Assembly (NCBI RefSeq): GCF_005406125.1
Contig: NZ_BIXZ01000002.1
Coordinates: forward strand, 62,001-126,000
From: Haloarcula mannanilytica
GTDB taxonomy: Archaea > Halobacteriota > Halobacteria > Halobacteriales > Haloarculaceae
Direction of reading: 5' to 3'
Length of the DNA: 64,000 nucleotides
The translations under genes were made by a program, and so were the position numbers. The stretch's first letter is position 1. Each line of letters opens with the position of its first letter. Below the pieces are notes generated by a model. That model did no database searches and was not told where the DNA came from. It was given only the letters and a program-made list of their open reading frames with translations. Positions 34,541-44,314 of this stretch are shown in pieces.

Positions 34541-35326
34541 ATGTTCACCGAGCGTTCACTGTCCGGCGAACTGCCGACAGTACGTGAGGCCTACGCCCCG
34601 GACGCGCTCGTACTGGACTGTGACCGCGACTTCGAGACGCTCGACCCCGCAGTCGCAGAAGAGTTGTTGCTGGTGACCGACAGCCTCGATCAGATTTCCT
34701 ACGACGGCGCGTGGCTGCCGACGACGGCCCCGGAAATCCTCCAGGAGTACGTCGGGAACGACCTCACCATCGGGATGCCGGGCGACGGCGGCGTCGCCTG
34801 GACGCGACAGACGGTCCCGCCCTGCGTGTTCGTCAAGCCGCGACTGGAAACCTCGCCGGACGCCTTCGTCTCGTTTCTCATCGCCGAGGCGCTGGTCGAA
34901 GTCAGCCTCGACGAGCCCGAGCATTTCCTGGGTTTCTTCCGCGAGCAGTACCCGGCGTTCGTGACCGCGACCGAGGACTACCTCGACTCGAACGCCCGGT
35001 ACCAGCTCGCAGCAGCCCTTTACACAGCGTATCTCGGACGGCAGACCCGACCAGAATTCGCCGACTGGGCCGACGACTACCCGGACCTGTACGCAGCGTG
35101 GAAGGACGCAGGTGAGCGCCTGCAACCCCGCCTCGAAGACCTTCCGAGCGAGATTGCACAGGGCCAGACAGAGTTCGCCGCGGCCGCCGAACTCGCCTGT
35201 AGCGGTATCAAACACGGGCTTGACCTGCCCGCGCCCTTCGACGCACTCGACACCGACGCCTATCTGGACCACGGCGCGGACTACGCCGTCCAGTGGGCCG
35301 AGACGACCTTCGAGAAGATGGAGTGA
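34541..35326 (+). CDS. DUF7089-like conserved haloarchaeal protein
   Basis: 261 residues, soluble and acidic. Features include TVREAYAPDALVLDCDRDFE, VAEELLLVTDSLD, the central FVSFLIAEALVEVSLDEPEHFLGFF and PDLYAAWKDAGERL. It resembles conserved haloarchaeal proteins of family DUF7089, without a known function. Its start abuts the stop of the 31-residue membrane peptide, suggesting a functional link. Confidence 0.65.
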   Translation: MFTERSLSGELPTVREAYAPDALVLDCDRDFETLDPAVAEELLLVTDSLDQISYDGAWLPTTAPEILQEYVGNDLTIGMPGDGGVAWTRQTVPPCVFVKPRLETSPDAFVSFLIAEALVEVSLDEPEHFLGFFREQYPAFVTATEDYLDSNARYQLAAALYTAYLGRQTRPEFADWADDYPDLYAAWKDAGERLQPRLEDLPSEIAQGQTEFAAAAELACSGIKHGLDLPAPFDALDTDAYLDHGADYAVQWAETTFEKME

Positions 35327-35374
35327 CGCAGGTCCGTTTCGGTGGGTCGGGGGATTACGATTTAATACGCTGTA

Positions 35375-36502
35375 TTACAGCCGCTCCAGCACCGCGTCGG
35401 AATCGTAGTTGAGCGTCAGCTCCCGCGAGCGGCCGCGACCCTCAACGTTGGTGTAGTCGGCGTCGATGATGTCGAGCTGGTCGAGCTTGTTGATTATCTC
35501 GGAGTAGCGGGTGTAGCCCAGGTCCGTCTGCTCGGAGAAGGCGTCGTAGATGTCGCCGGCCTGCTGGCCGTCGTGGGCGGCGATGACCTCCACGAGCGCG
35601 GTTTCCGAGTCCGACAGCTCCCGCAACCGACGGGAAAGGTGGACGTATTTGGACTTGTCGTAGGCCTCCTCGACATCCTGAGTTTCGACCGAGCGTGAGG
35701 CGCGCATCTCGGCGTTCATCCCGGCCCGGCGCAGGAGGTCGATGCCGACCCGGAGGTCCCCGCCCTGCTCCTCGGTCAGTTCGGCGACGCGGTCTAACAC
35801 TGTGGGACCGACGACACCCTCGTTGAACCCCCGCTCGACGCGCTCGCCGAGGATGTCCGCGATTTCGGCCTGGCCGTACGTGTTGAAATACACCTCCTCG
35901 GGGCGGAACACGGACTGGACACGGGTATCGAGCGCGTCGATGACATCCAGTTCGAGGTCCGAGGAGACGCAGATGACGCCGATTTTCGCGCCGGAGTGGG
36001 CTTCGTGGGCACGTAACAGCGAGTACAGCGTGTCGCTGGCCTCGCTCTCGTAGAACAGGTAGTTCACGTCGTCAAGGGCAACGACGAGCACCTCGTCTTC
36101 CTCAACCAGTTTGTCGGTGATCTGGGAGAACAGCTTCTTGAAGGAGATGCCCGAGGACGGCGGCTCGTAGTCGAATATCTCGGCAAAGAGCCGTGAGAAG
36201 ACGGCATAGCGCGTCGAGTCCATCTGGCAGTTCACCCGCACAGTCTTCACGTCCGTCTGGGCGGTCAGTTCGTCGAACAGAATCTGGACGGCCGTCGTCT
36301 TCCCCGTCCCCGGCGGCCCGCGGGCGATGACGTTGAGCGGGCGCGACCCCCGAACGGCCGGCCGGAGCGCATACTTCAGCGTCTCCATCTGGGTGTCCCG
36401 GTGTTTGAACGTCTCCGGGAGCCAGTCGATCTCGAAGACGTGTTCGTCCCGAAAGACGGACTCGTCCCAGCCGAGCATCCGGTCCTCGGGGTCGTCGCTC
36501 AT
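35375..36502 (-). CDS. orc: Orc1/Cdc6-type replication initiator
   Basis: 375 residues with an AAA+ domain: Walker A ARGPPGTGKT, Walker B VLVVALDDVNYLF and a lid region with DLRVGIDLLRRAG. A C-terminal winged helix is present (TDLGYTRYSEIINKLDQLDI). It should bind origins and load MCM. The frame has a GTG at 36511, but a TATA-like GGTTAAGTG at about 36527-36535 is spaced 29 bases from the ATG at 36502. The MutS-like gene is directly upstream. No clear origin repeats are visible nearby. Confidence 0.93.
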   Translation of the reverse strand: MSDDPEDRMLGWDESVFRDEHVFEIDWLPETFKHRDTQMETLKYALRPAVRGSRPLNVIARGPPGTGKTTAVQILFDELTAQTDVKTVRVNCQMDSTRYAVFSRLFAEIFDYEPPSSGISFKKLFSQITDKLVEEDEVLVVALDDVNYLFYESEASDTLYSLLRAHEAHSGAKIGVICVSSDLELDVIDALDTRVQSVFRPEEVYFNTYGQAEIADILGERVERGFNEGVVGPTVLDRVAELTEEQGGDLRVGIDLLRRAGMNAEMRASRSVETQDVEEAYDKSKYVHLSRRLRELSDSETALVEVIAAHDGQQAGDIYDAFSEQTDLGYTRYSEIINKLDQLDIIDADYTNVEGRGRSRELTLNYDSDAVLERL

Positions 36503-36593
36503 CACTTTCACCGAGCTTCGCGGCGCACTTAACCATTTGCCACAGGTTCACGAGCAGTGACAGGTGTGGCGTCGCTCGGTTTCGCTGCTACCA

Positions 36594-38651
36594 CTACTCG
36601 AATTTCCCGAGCAAATCGCTGTAGAAGCCGTCGTTGTCGGCCCCGTCGTCGGCGAGCTTCTCGACGATGAGCTCCGGTGTGGAGCGGGCGAGTTTCCCCT
36701 TCACCGGCGAGCGCTCGACGCGCAGTTCGCCGTCTTCGAGTCCCTTCGCTTCGATGCCGTCGATACTGATGTCGGTTTCGGCGGCCGCGCGGATGTCGCG
36801 TGCGAGGTGCGAGACGAAAATCGCCGTGGCCTGCCGTTCACCGAGCGCTTCGAGGATACCAGCCATGATCTTCGCGCTGGCTCCGGGTTCAGTTATCGAC
36901 TCCAATTCGTCAACCAGCACCATCACCGGGCGGTTTTCGGTCCCGGCCGCTGGCCCATCAGTAGCGGCATCGTCGTCTGGGTCTGGATTGCGGTGGTCAA
37001 CGTCCGCAACGAGGTCTCCGAACTCCCGGAGCGTGGCCTCGAACGCACCAGCGTCGAGCGTCCCCTGTGTCTTGGCGTGGTAGTGGAGTTCCGAGACGCG
37101 GCCGACGCGGGCCGACTCCGCGGGGACGGGCAGGCCCATGTGGGCGAGCGTCGTCACCAGCGCGACGAGGTCAAGCGTCGAGGTCTTGCCACCGCTGTTG
37201 ACCCCCGAGAGGACGGTCACACCCTCGACGGCGTAGTCGACCGGCTCGACGGCCTCGAAGGGCACGTCAAGCAGGGGCGAGCGCCCGCCCTCGATGGCGA
37301 TGCCCTCGGACTCCGTGAGGTCGGGCATCGTGCAGTCGAAGTCCGCGGTGAAGCGGGCGATTGCAAGCTCCACGTCGAGTTCCAGCGCGGCGTCGACCAG
37401 CGCCGCGGCGTCGTCGCGCATCTCGGCGAGATCGTCGGCCAGTTCCCGCTTTCGTCGGGTCGCGCGCTGGTCGCGTGCGGCGGTCAGTTCCTCACGAAGG
37501 CGGCTGACGACATCCTCGCTGTGTTCGACGGGATAGGCCGGCTCGTCGGGGAACGCTCGTCGCGCCGTCGCCTCCATGTCCCGGAGCGCCAGCGCATCGA
37601 CGAGGTGGTCGCGGGCCTTCTCGACGGCGGCGGCGTACTCGTCGGCCAGCTCCCGCTGGAGCAGCGAATCGACGCCCGCGCCGCGTTCGACCAGCGACAG
37701 CAGGTCCGTCCCCTCGATGGTCACGTCCTGTTCTTCGATAGCTTCCCTAAGGTGGTCGTTGGCGACGCTCTCGGCGGTTGACACCGCCGCGTCGAGGTCG
37801 TCGACAGCGGTGGCGAGGCGGTCGAGTTCCTCGTCGCCGCTGACGCTCCCGTCCTCGTCGAGCTGGTCCAGCGCCGACAGAAGCGTGTCCAAATCACATG
37901 GCGCGTCGAGGGCGGCGACGCGGTGGACCTCCGCGGCGGCCCGTATCCGGTCGCGGTTCCGGGCGAAGAAGGTGAGCACGCGCTCGGGGACAACGGATTC
38001 GGGCTCCTCTAGCGCGTTCGGTTCCACGCGCACATCGCCTTCGATGTCGACGCCGGCGAAGGCCTCGTCCAGCGCGACGACGGTCGAGTACGACCGGGCC
38101 AGTTCGGCCAGCTGGCGGGCGTCGTCGACGACCTCGACACTGACCTCCGGAATCGCCGCCTGTGCGTCCGCGTAGCGCTCGGCGTCGCGGGTCGCCAGAC
38201 ATCGGTCCCGGACCCGCACGTCGCCGGGTTCGGAAAGCGGTTCGACGGCCGACAAGGCGTCGAGGACCGCCGCGTCCGGTTCTCGTTCCATCGCCGCCTC
38301 GGCGAAGGCCCGAACTTCCTCGATGCGGCTGCGGACGCCGCTGGGATAGATCGTCTCCAGTCGCTTCGCGGCGTAGTCGGTCACCGTCCGGTCGGTCAGC
38401 AGTGCCAGTGCGTCTTCGTGGATCTCTCTGGCGCGTTTCGTCGCGGTGAACCCGCCGGGGTCGTCGTGTTCGGCCCGGATTGCGCCGCGAGCGATGCGGG
38501 CGGCCCGGCCCTCGCTGATGCCCGGGGCGCGTGCGAGCGACGCCACGTCGCCGTCCCGGAGTGCCGCCTCCGGGTCGTCTAGTTCCCGGAGCGCCGCGGC
38601 TGTCTTTGCCCCGACGCCCGGAACCGATTCGAGCTCCATCTGCCCGCTCAT
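36594..38651 (-). CDS. MutS-like ATPase with N-terminal helix-hairpin-helix
   Basis: 685 residues. Residues 1-55 contain two helix-hairpin-helix motifs (SVPGVGAKTAAAL and APGISEGRAARIA). A long coiled-coil clamp-like region (about 230-440) follows. The ATPase domain at the C-terminus has Walker A GVNSGGKTSTL, Walker B VMVLVDELESITEP and FVSHLARDI. The MutS mismatch-recognition domain is absent, as in MutS2/MutS5-like archaeal proteins. The ATG at 38639 (MELESVPG) is an alternative start spaced about 30 bases from an upstream T-tract. Likely a DNA structure-binding ATPase. Confidence 0.85.
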   Translation of the reverse strand: MSGQMELESVPGVGAKTAAALRELDDPEAALRDGDVASLARAPGISEGRAARIARGAIRAEHDDPGGFTATKRAREIHEDALALLTDRTVTDYAAKRLETIYPSGVRSRIEEVRAFAEAAMEREPDAAVLDALSAVEPLSEPGDVRVRDRCLATRDAERYADAQAAIPEVSVEVVDDARQLAELARSYSTVVALDEAFAGVDIEGDVRVEPNALEEPESVVPERVLTFFARNRDRIRAAAEVHRVAALDAPCDLDTLLSALDQLDEDGSVSGDEELDRLATAVDDLDAAVSTAESVANDHLREAIEEQDVTIEGTDLLSLVERGAGVDSLLQRELADEYAAAVEKARDHLVDALALRDMEATARRAFPDEPAYPVEHSEDVVSRLREELTAARDQRATRRKRELADDLAEMRDDAAALVDAALELDVELAIARFTADFDCTMPDLTESEGIAIEGGRSPLLDVPFEAVEPVDYAVEGVTVLSGVNSGGKTSTLDLVALVTTLAHMGLPVPAESARVGRVSELHYHAKTQGTLDAGAFEATLREFGDLVADVDHRNPDPDDDAATDGPAAGTENRPVMVLVDELESITEPGASAKIMAGILEALGERQATAIFVSHLARDIRAAAETDISIDGIEAKGLEDGELRVERSPVKGKLARSTPELIVEKLADDGADNDGFYSDLLGKFE

Positions 38652-38764
38652 TCGACGCCAGCGAGAAAAAACCCGTCGCCAGTGGTTCCAGCAGCGACAC
38701 GAGCGCCACCCAGCCGAACACCGAACGCGAAGGCGTTTTTGCGCTCCGCCGAGAAGGGAGTCCT

Positions 38765-39646
38765 ATGTCTGCTGTTTCGGAGAAGCTAGCGGCCGCCCGC
38801 GAAGACCTCGAATCGCGTGATGGCGTGCTCATCGCCTTCTCCGGTGGTGTGGATTCGAGTGTCGTCGCCGCGCTGGCCCACGACGCCCTCGGCGACGACG
38901 CCATCGCCTGTACTGCCAAGTCCGAGACGTTGCCCGCCGCGGAACTGGACGACGCCACGCGCGTCGCCGAGGAGATCGGCATCCGTCATGAAATCGTGGA
39001 GTTCTCCGAACTCAGTAGTGATGAATTCATCCAGAACGACGACATGCGGTGTTACCACTGCCGGTCGATGCGGCTGGGCGCGATGTACGACCGCGCCCGC
39101 GAACTCGGCATCGACGTGGTGTGTGACGGGACGAACGCCTCCGACGTTGGCGAGGGCCACCGCCCCGGCCTGCGCGCCGTCGAGGAATTGGACGCCTACT
39201 CCCCGCTGCTGGAGCACAACATCGAGAAGTCCGAGGTTCGGGAGATCGCCCGCGAGTACGACCTCTCCGTGGCCGACAAGCCCTCGATGGCCTGTCTCTC
39301 CTCGCGGATTCCAACCGGCCTCGAAGTTACCGAAGAGCGCCTCTCCCGCGTCGAGAAGGCCGAGCGCCTCCTGCGGACCTGGGGCTTCGAGCAGTTCCGT
39401 GTGCGCGACCACGACGGCCTCGCCCGCATCGAGGTCGGCGAAGCAGAACTCGAAACCGCGCTCGACCCCGACTTCGTCCGCACCGCCCGCGACCACATCG
39501 AAGACTGTGGCTTCGACCACGTGACGCTTGACCTCCATGGCTACGAGACAGGAAGTGTAAGCCCCGAAACCGAGGAGCCTGCGGAAGAAGAGACCGAGGA
39601 CGTGGTCAGCAACGTCTTCGACGCCGACTATCCCTCCGTCGACTGA
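38765..39646 (+). CDS. larE: ATP-dependent sulfur transferase LarE-like
   Basis: 293 residues of the PP-loop ATP pyrophosphatase family. The SGGVDSS motif is at about 26-32. LarE transfers sulfur to a nicotinate-derived pincer cofactor. Three cysteines are conserved: C96 and C99 (RCYHC) and C177 (PSMACLSSRIP). These match the three-cysteine, Fe-S-containing LarE subtype rather than the single sacrificial cysteine type. No larB or larC is near. It could serve another sulfur-transfer pathway. Acidic tail EEPAEEETEDVVS is probably halophilic. Confidence 0.85.
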   Translation: MSAVSEKLAAAREDLESRDGVLIAFSGGVDSSVVAALAHDALGDDAIACTAKSETLPAAELDDATRVAEEIGIRHEIVEFSELSSDEFIQNDDMRCYHCRSMRLGAMYDRARELGIDVVCDGTNASDVGEGHRPGLRAVEELDAYSPLLEHNIEKSEVREIAREYDLSVADKPSMACLSSRIPTGLEVTEERLSRVEKAERLLRTWGFEQFRVRDHDGLARIEVGEAELETALDPDFVRTARDHIEDCGFDHVTLDLHGYETGSVSPETEEPAEEETEDVVSNVFDADYPSVD

Positions 39647-39661
39647 GGGGCGTACCGACGC

Positions 39662-40291
39662 TCACTCCAGCAGGTCGCGCCAGCCGGTCAGTTCTTCCCC
39701 GACCAGTTCCGGGTCGTCACTGTCGAGTCGAATCTCGTTGACGGCGCAGTTGTCCTGTGAGTCTTTGGCCAGCGCCGCGTCGGGATCTCTGTCCGTGAGC
39801 TTTGCCAGCAGGACCTTGATGACGCCGCCGTGGGTGACCACCAATGTCGTCTCGCCCGGACCGGTAGTCGAGACCGCTCGGTCCCAGGCCGACTCGACCC
39901 GCCCGCGGAAGGTCGGGATGCCCTCGCCGCCCTCCGGGGCCGCGTCGAGCGAGATGACGCTCGCCGTCCGGTCGTGGTCGGGGTACTCCGCCAGCAGTTC
40001 CTCGGCGTAGAGGCCCTGGACGGTGCCGAAGCCGCGCTCGCGCCAGTCGGCGTCGAACTCGGGGTCGGGCAGGTCGTCGGCCGCACCGCGGGCCGCGGCG
40101 GCCGTCTCGCGGGTGCGCCGGAGGTCCGAGGCGAGGACGCGGTCTACGTCGTAGCGGTCGTCGAGCCACGTGCCGAGCGCCGTGGCCTGCTTCTGTCCCC
40201 TGTCGGTCAGCCGGCTCGGGGCCCACCCCTGGATGCGCCCGTCGCGGTTCCAGGTCGTCTCCCCGTGCCGGACGACGAGCAGGGTCCCCAC
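39662..40291 (-). CDS. Histidine phosphatase (phosphoglycerate mutase-like)
   Basis: 209 residues. VVRHGETTWNRDGRIQGW is the RHG catalytic motif with the phospho-histidine, and the second conserved histidine is in LVVTHGGVIKVLL. This places it in the broad histidine phosphatase (PhoE/cofactor-independent mutase-like) group. Starts GTG, one base after the stop of tatCo. Substrate unassigned. Confidence 0.87.
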   Translation of the reverse strand: MGTLLVVRHGETTWNRDGRIQGWAPSRLTDRGQKQATALGTWLDDRYDVDRVLASDLRRTRETAAAARGAADDLPDPEFDADWRERGFGTVQGLYAEELLAEYPDHDRTASVISLDAAPEGGEGIPTFRGRVESAWDRAVSTTGPGETTLVVTHGGVIKVLLAKLTDRDPDAALAKDSQDNCAVNEIRLDSDDPELVGEELTGWRDLLE

Positions 40292-40292
40292 G

Positions 40293-41918
40293 TTACGCCT
40301 CCGCGGCCCGTCGCCGCATGACGACGATGCCGACCTCGTAGAGCGCGATGAGCGCGGCGGCGACGGCGACGGCGGCCGTCCGGCCGAGGCTGAACTGGTT
40401 CACCAGGCGGAACAGCGTCGGGTCGGGGCTGCCGAGATAGCCGACGACGATGGCGACGGCCCAGACCGGCAGGCGAGCGGCCCGGAACCCACGCCAGAGT
40501 TTGACCGAGCCGTAGTAGTTCTTGTTCGCGTAGGCTAGCGCCTCGAACAGGACGATCATCCCACCGCCGACGAGCATCGGCGTGGCGTTGCCGAGGCCGG
40601 CGGCCGCCAGCGTGTCGGTGACGGCGGCCGGGAGCTGTTCGTAGTAGCCCGTCGGCACCGGGGCGGGGCTGAGGACGTAGCCGGCGAGGGCGAAGACGAG
40701 CCACGCCGCGGGACGGCGAGCGGCGAGGTCGTCGGCCGTCGGGACCGGCGAGGTGCTACCCGTCCAGCGAAGGAGCAGCAGGGTTCCCTCGAACAGGCCG
40801 ATCATCGTCACGGCGACCATCAGCGGGGCCATCCCGGTCGGGTCCGGGCTGAACAGGAACGCCACAGCGGCGAACCCGCCCCAGAAGTACAGCCGCCGGT
40901 CCTGAAGCCACTGGCGGGTCGTCACGCCCATCATCACCGCGAGCATCACGAACAGCGGAATCTGGAAGATGAGCGCGAACAGGCCGAGCATCAGGATGAT
41001 GAGGTTGAACGTCTCACTCAGGCCGAACGCCAGGTCCGCCGCGCGGTCGGAGTAGGTGATGAAGTAATCGAACATCGCCCGCAGCACGGCGAAGTACGCG
41101 AAGCCGACGCCGACGGCTGCGAGCACGAGGCTGGTCGGGACTGCCGCGAGGTAGTAGCGCCGCTCGCGGGGGTACAGCCCCGGCCGCATGAACAGGTACG
41201 TCTGGTAGACGAACACCGGCAAGGCGGCGATAAAGCCGACTAACGAGGACACCTTCAGTCGCGCCAGAATGAGCGCGAGCGGGTTGTACACGTGCGGGCA
41301 GTCCGCACCGGCGACAGTGCTTCCCTCGGCGTCCGTCACGACCTGGCCGCAAGCTTCGGCGGGTCCGTCGAGGAACGAGTACCACAGGAAGTTAATCAGT
41401 TCGTCGGAGTACGGCAGGGCGATAACGGCAATGACTGCCATCACGCCGACGACGACGAACAGCCGCATCGCCATCTCCTCGACGTGGTCGGCCAGGGGCA
41501 TCTCCTCGTCGTCGGGCGCGCCCTCGTGGAGCACTTCGTCGTCTTGCTCGTAACTTGACGGCGCCGACCCGCCGCCGTGTGTCGGCGTGGCACTGCCGCC
41601 AGCACCAGCCGGCGACGGCGTCGACTTGCCCCAGTCGGTCGGCACGTCCGCCGGCACAGCGGCCGTAACGTCCGATGCGTCCCGGTCGAACAGCCCGGCG
41701 TTAGATTCAGATTCGGTCGGAGCGGCGTGAGAGCCCACAGTGTTCTCGTCGCCGCCGGCCGGTGCGGGAGCGGGGCCGGTTACCTCCTCGGTCTCCCGGC
41801 TGGCGTCGGCCTCAGCCACAGGGTCAGTCTGTGGCGTCGAGTCGTCGGACTCGTCGTCAGACGGTAGTAGCGGCTCTTCGGGCCCGCGACGCTCGTCGTC
41901 CGCGTCACCGTCCTCCAT
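40293..41918 (-). CDS. tatCo: Twin-arginine translocase subunit TatCo
   Basis: 541 residues. The first 140 residues are disordered, acidic and Pro/Ser-rich (AGAGGSATPTHGGGSAPSS), then the TatC core with about six membrane spans: HVEEMAMRLFVVVGVM, VYQTYLFMRPGLYPRERRYY, and later helices. The family motif with FMRPGLYPRERR is conserved. After it additional hydrophobic spans extend to the C-terminus (about eight in total). TatC recognises twin-arginine signals. Divergent from tatCt, each with its own TATA element. Confidence 0.92.
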   Translation of the reverse strand: MEDGDADDERRGPEEPLLPSDDESDDSTPQTDPVAEADASRETEEVTGPAPAPAGGDENTVGSHAAPTESESNAGLFDRDASDVTAAVPADVPTDWGKSTPSPAGAGGSATPTHGGGSAPSSYEQDDEVLHEGAPDDEEMPLADHVEEMAMRLFVVVGVMAVIAVIALPYSDELINFLWYSFLDGPAEACGQVVTDAEGSTVAGADCPHVYNPLALILARLKVSSLVGFIAALPVFVYQTYLFMRPGLYPRERRYYLAAVPTSLVLAAVGVGFAYFAVLRAMFDYFITYSDRAADLAFGLSETFNLIILMLGLFALIFQIPLFVMLAVMMGVTTRQWLQDRRLYFWGGFAAVAFLFSPDPTGMAPLMVAVTMIGLFEGTLLLLRWTGSTSPVPTADDLAARRPAAWLVFALAGYVLSPAPVPTGYYEQLPAAVTDTLAAAGLGNATPMLVGGGMIVLFEALAYANKNYYGSVKLWRGFRAARLPVWAVAIVVGYLGSPDPTLFRLVNQFSLGRTAAVAVAAALIALYEVGIVVMRRRAAEA

Positions 41919-42022
41919 CTGTCCCCGGCTTAGACGGTGGGTGTTGTAAACTTTCTTTTCGAGCAGTGGCTGTCATCGGGATGAATAAATTGATAACGCA
42001 CACTGGGCTAGGCACAGAGAAG

Positions 42023-44224
42023 ATGGCGAGTGCTATCGACGAGGACACCGTCCAGACGGTCCAGAGCGGGCGCGCCACGCTCGGCGCGATGCTCCGCTCG
42101 GCGCAGGTGCACCTCCAGAAGGTGTTCATCGTCTTCGTCATCGGGATGATCGGCACGATCATGGCGCTGCAGTACGGCGTCTGGGACACGCTACGTCAGG
42201 ATCTGCTGTACTCCCAGATGGACCTCACCACCCAGGAGGCCACGAGTATCGTCGCGGTCACGCCCTTCGACGTGATTCTCCTGCAGGTGAAAATCGGCGC
42301 GGTCATCGGGATTCTCATGGCCCTGCCGCTGCTGATTTACTTTGGCCGCGACGGCCTCCGTGAGCGCGGCTGGTGGCCGGCCGAACACATCCCGACCTGG
42401 AAGGGCGCGCTGTTCGTCACGATAAGCCTGGGGCTGTTTTTCGGCGGCGTCGCCTACGCCTACGAGCTGTTCTTCCCGCTGATGTTCGACTTCCTGGCCG
42501 GCGACGCGTACGAGGCCGGCTTCACGCCGCAGTACTCCATCGTCAAGTGGTTCCAGTTCGTCTTCCTGCTTGCCGTCTCCTTCGGACTCGCCGCCCAGTT
42601 GCCCCTCGTGATGACGGTGCTTTCCTACACCGAAATCGTCCCCTACGAGACGTTCCGGGACAAGTGGCGCTACGCGGTCATGGGCATTTTCGCCTTCGGC
42701 GCGCTGTTCTCGCCGCCGGACCCCTTCACGCAGATCATGTGGGCCGCGCCGCTGTGTGGCCTCTACGGCATCAGCCTCGCGTTAGCGAAACTCGCGATGC
42801 TGATTCGCCGCTCCGGTGATCTGGTCAGTACGCGAGCCGTCGCCCGCGAACACTGGAACACGATTCTCGGCGGCGGGGTGCTTGGTGGCGGCGTGGTGTA
42901 CTATATTCTCGGGACCGGGGCGTTCCAGTACGTCCAGCAGTTCGCCGAGGTGTTCCCCTCCGACCGCCTCACCGGGGACATCCAGCCGCCGGCGCTGTTC
43001 GGGCTACCCGTCGAAAGCACGGCGGTGCTCATCGCCGCCGTGTTCGGTGCCCTCGGTGCTGTCGTTGTTCTTTACTACCACGTCCTGACCGCTCTCTCTG
43101 AGAAGGCCGGTCCCGGCCAGGTCGGGGACCCGTCGGCCATCGACATCGGCGAACTCAACGCCTCGGCCGTCGAGGTCGCCCCGCCGGAAGTGTTCGAGGA
43201 GATGGCTGAACACGAGGCGCTGGCCCACGCAGACACCGCTCTGGCGAACGACGACAAGGAGAAGGCACAGGCCGTCCTCAACCGCTGGGACATGGCCCAC
43301 GAGGACGACGTGGAGGGCGAGGGCGAAGCTGGCGAGGGAGCGGACGGGACCGCAGACGGTGAACCAGAGCAGGAGTCCGGCGTGTTCACCTCGACGACCG
43401 CCGGCATGGTCGACGCCTTCACCGAGGACGAGACCACCGAGGACGAGATCGGCGGCTACTACTACGACATCCAGTTCATCCTCAGCGCGCTGGCCTCCCG
43501 GGCGTTCGTGATTCTGGGCATCTTCGGTGCGGTGCTGGCCGCCGCGTTCCTGTTCCTCTATCAGGGCGGTATCGGCGCGATACAGCGGACCTTCGTCAGT
43601 CGACTCCCGCCGGAGATGGCCGCCGACGTGAGCATCGTCACGCTCCACCCCGTCGAGCACCTGGTGTTCATCGTCAAGTTCTCGACGATCCTCGGGGCCG
43701 TTTCTGTTATCCCCGTGGTGCTGTACTTCGCGTGGCCGGCGATGCGCGAGCGCGGCCTCGTCATCGGGAACCGCAACATCCTGGGCATCTGGGGCGGAAC
43801 GCTGTTCGCCGCGCTCATCGGCGGGAGCCTGCTCGGGTTCCTCTACGTGGCCCCGATGACCATCTCCTGGATCGCCTACGACCAACTGAACTCGAACATG
43901 GTCATCGCCTACCGGGTGAGCAAGTTCGGCTGGCTCGTGTTCTTCCTCACCATCGGCATCGGCCTATTGGCTGAGATTCCAGTGACGATGTTCCTGTTCC
44001 ACAAGGGCGGCATCATCCCGTTCCGCCTGATGTACGAGCGCTGGCGGGAGGTCGTCATCGCCATCGTCGCCCTCTCGGCGATTCTCTCGCCGAGCGGCAT
44101 CTTCACGATGTTCATCGTCGGCATCCCGACAGCACTAGCGTACATGCTCGGCCTCGGCATCCTCTGGGTGTACACGCTCGGGGGCCGGCGGACGACGAAC
44201 CGCCGTAGCGAGCCGGCTGACTGA
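42023..44224 (+). CDS. tatCt: TatCt: fused tandem TatC protein
   Basis: 733 residues in which two TatC-like domains are fused. The N-terminal half begins at about 15 with AMLRSAQVHLQKVFIVFVIG and the C-terminal half at about 480-500 (QFILSALASRAFVILGIFG). A soluble acidic linker of about 100 residues (EGEGEAGEGADGTADGEPEQ) separates them. It probably has 14 membrane spans. In haloarchaea TatCt is essential for export of folded substrates. Start ATG at 42023 was preferred over one at 41981 because GAATAAATTGAT (41983-41994) is probably its promoter. A Tat-dependent secretome is present (nirK, ferritin-like, DUF4382). Confidence 0.93.
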   Translation: MASAIDEDTVQTVQSGRATLGAMLRSAQVHLQKVFIVFVIGMIGTIMALQYGVWDTLRQDLLYSQMDLTTQEATSIVAVTPFDVILLQVKIGAVIGILMALPLLIYFGRDGLRERGWWPAEHIPTWKGALFVTISLGLFFGGVAYAYELFFPLMFDFLAGDAYEAGFTPQYSIVKWFQFVFLLAVSFGLAAQLPLVMTVLSYTEIVPYETFRDKWRYAVMGIFAFGALFSPPDPFTQIMWAAPLCGLYGISLALAKLAMLIRRSGDLVSTRAVAREHWNTILGGGVLGGGVVYYILGTGAFQYVQQFAEVFPSDRLTGDIQPPALFGLPVESTAVLIAAVFGALGAVVVLYYHVLTALSEKAGPGQVGDPSAIDIGELNASAVEVAPPEVFEEMAEHEALAHADTALANDDKEKAQAVLNRWDMAHEDDVEGEGEAGEGADGTADGEPEQESGVFTSTTAGMVDAFTEDETTEDEIGGYYYDIQFILSALASRAFVILGIFGAVLAAAFLFLYQGGIGAIQRTFVSRLPPEMAADVSIVTLHPVEHLVFIVKFSTILGAVSVIPVVLYFAWPAMRERGLVIGNRNILGIWGGTLFAALIGGSLLGFLYVAPMTISWIAYDQLNSNMVIAYRVSKFGWLVFFLTIGIGLLAEIPVTMFLFHKGGIIPFRLMYERWREVVIAIVALSAILSPSGIFTMFIVGIPTALAYMLGLGILWVYTLGGRRTTNRRSEPAD

Positions 44225-44314
44225 CAGCCACTCGCACTCGCCACAGCGAATCCGCTGGCCGACACCACGTGGCAGACGAGTATTCTTATACGACTCCCGT
44301 AGTACGCTACGGAT

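Noticed and set aside
35364-35376. AATACGCTGTATT near the orc stop as a possible origin repeat
   Set aside because: Single short inverted repeat overlapping the stop codon; no multiple copies as expected of origin recognition boxes.
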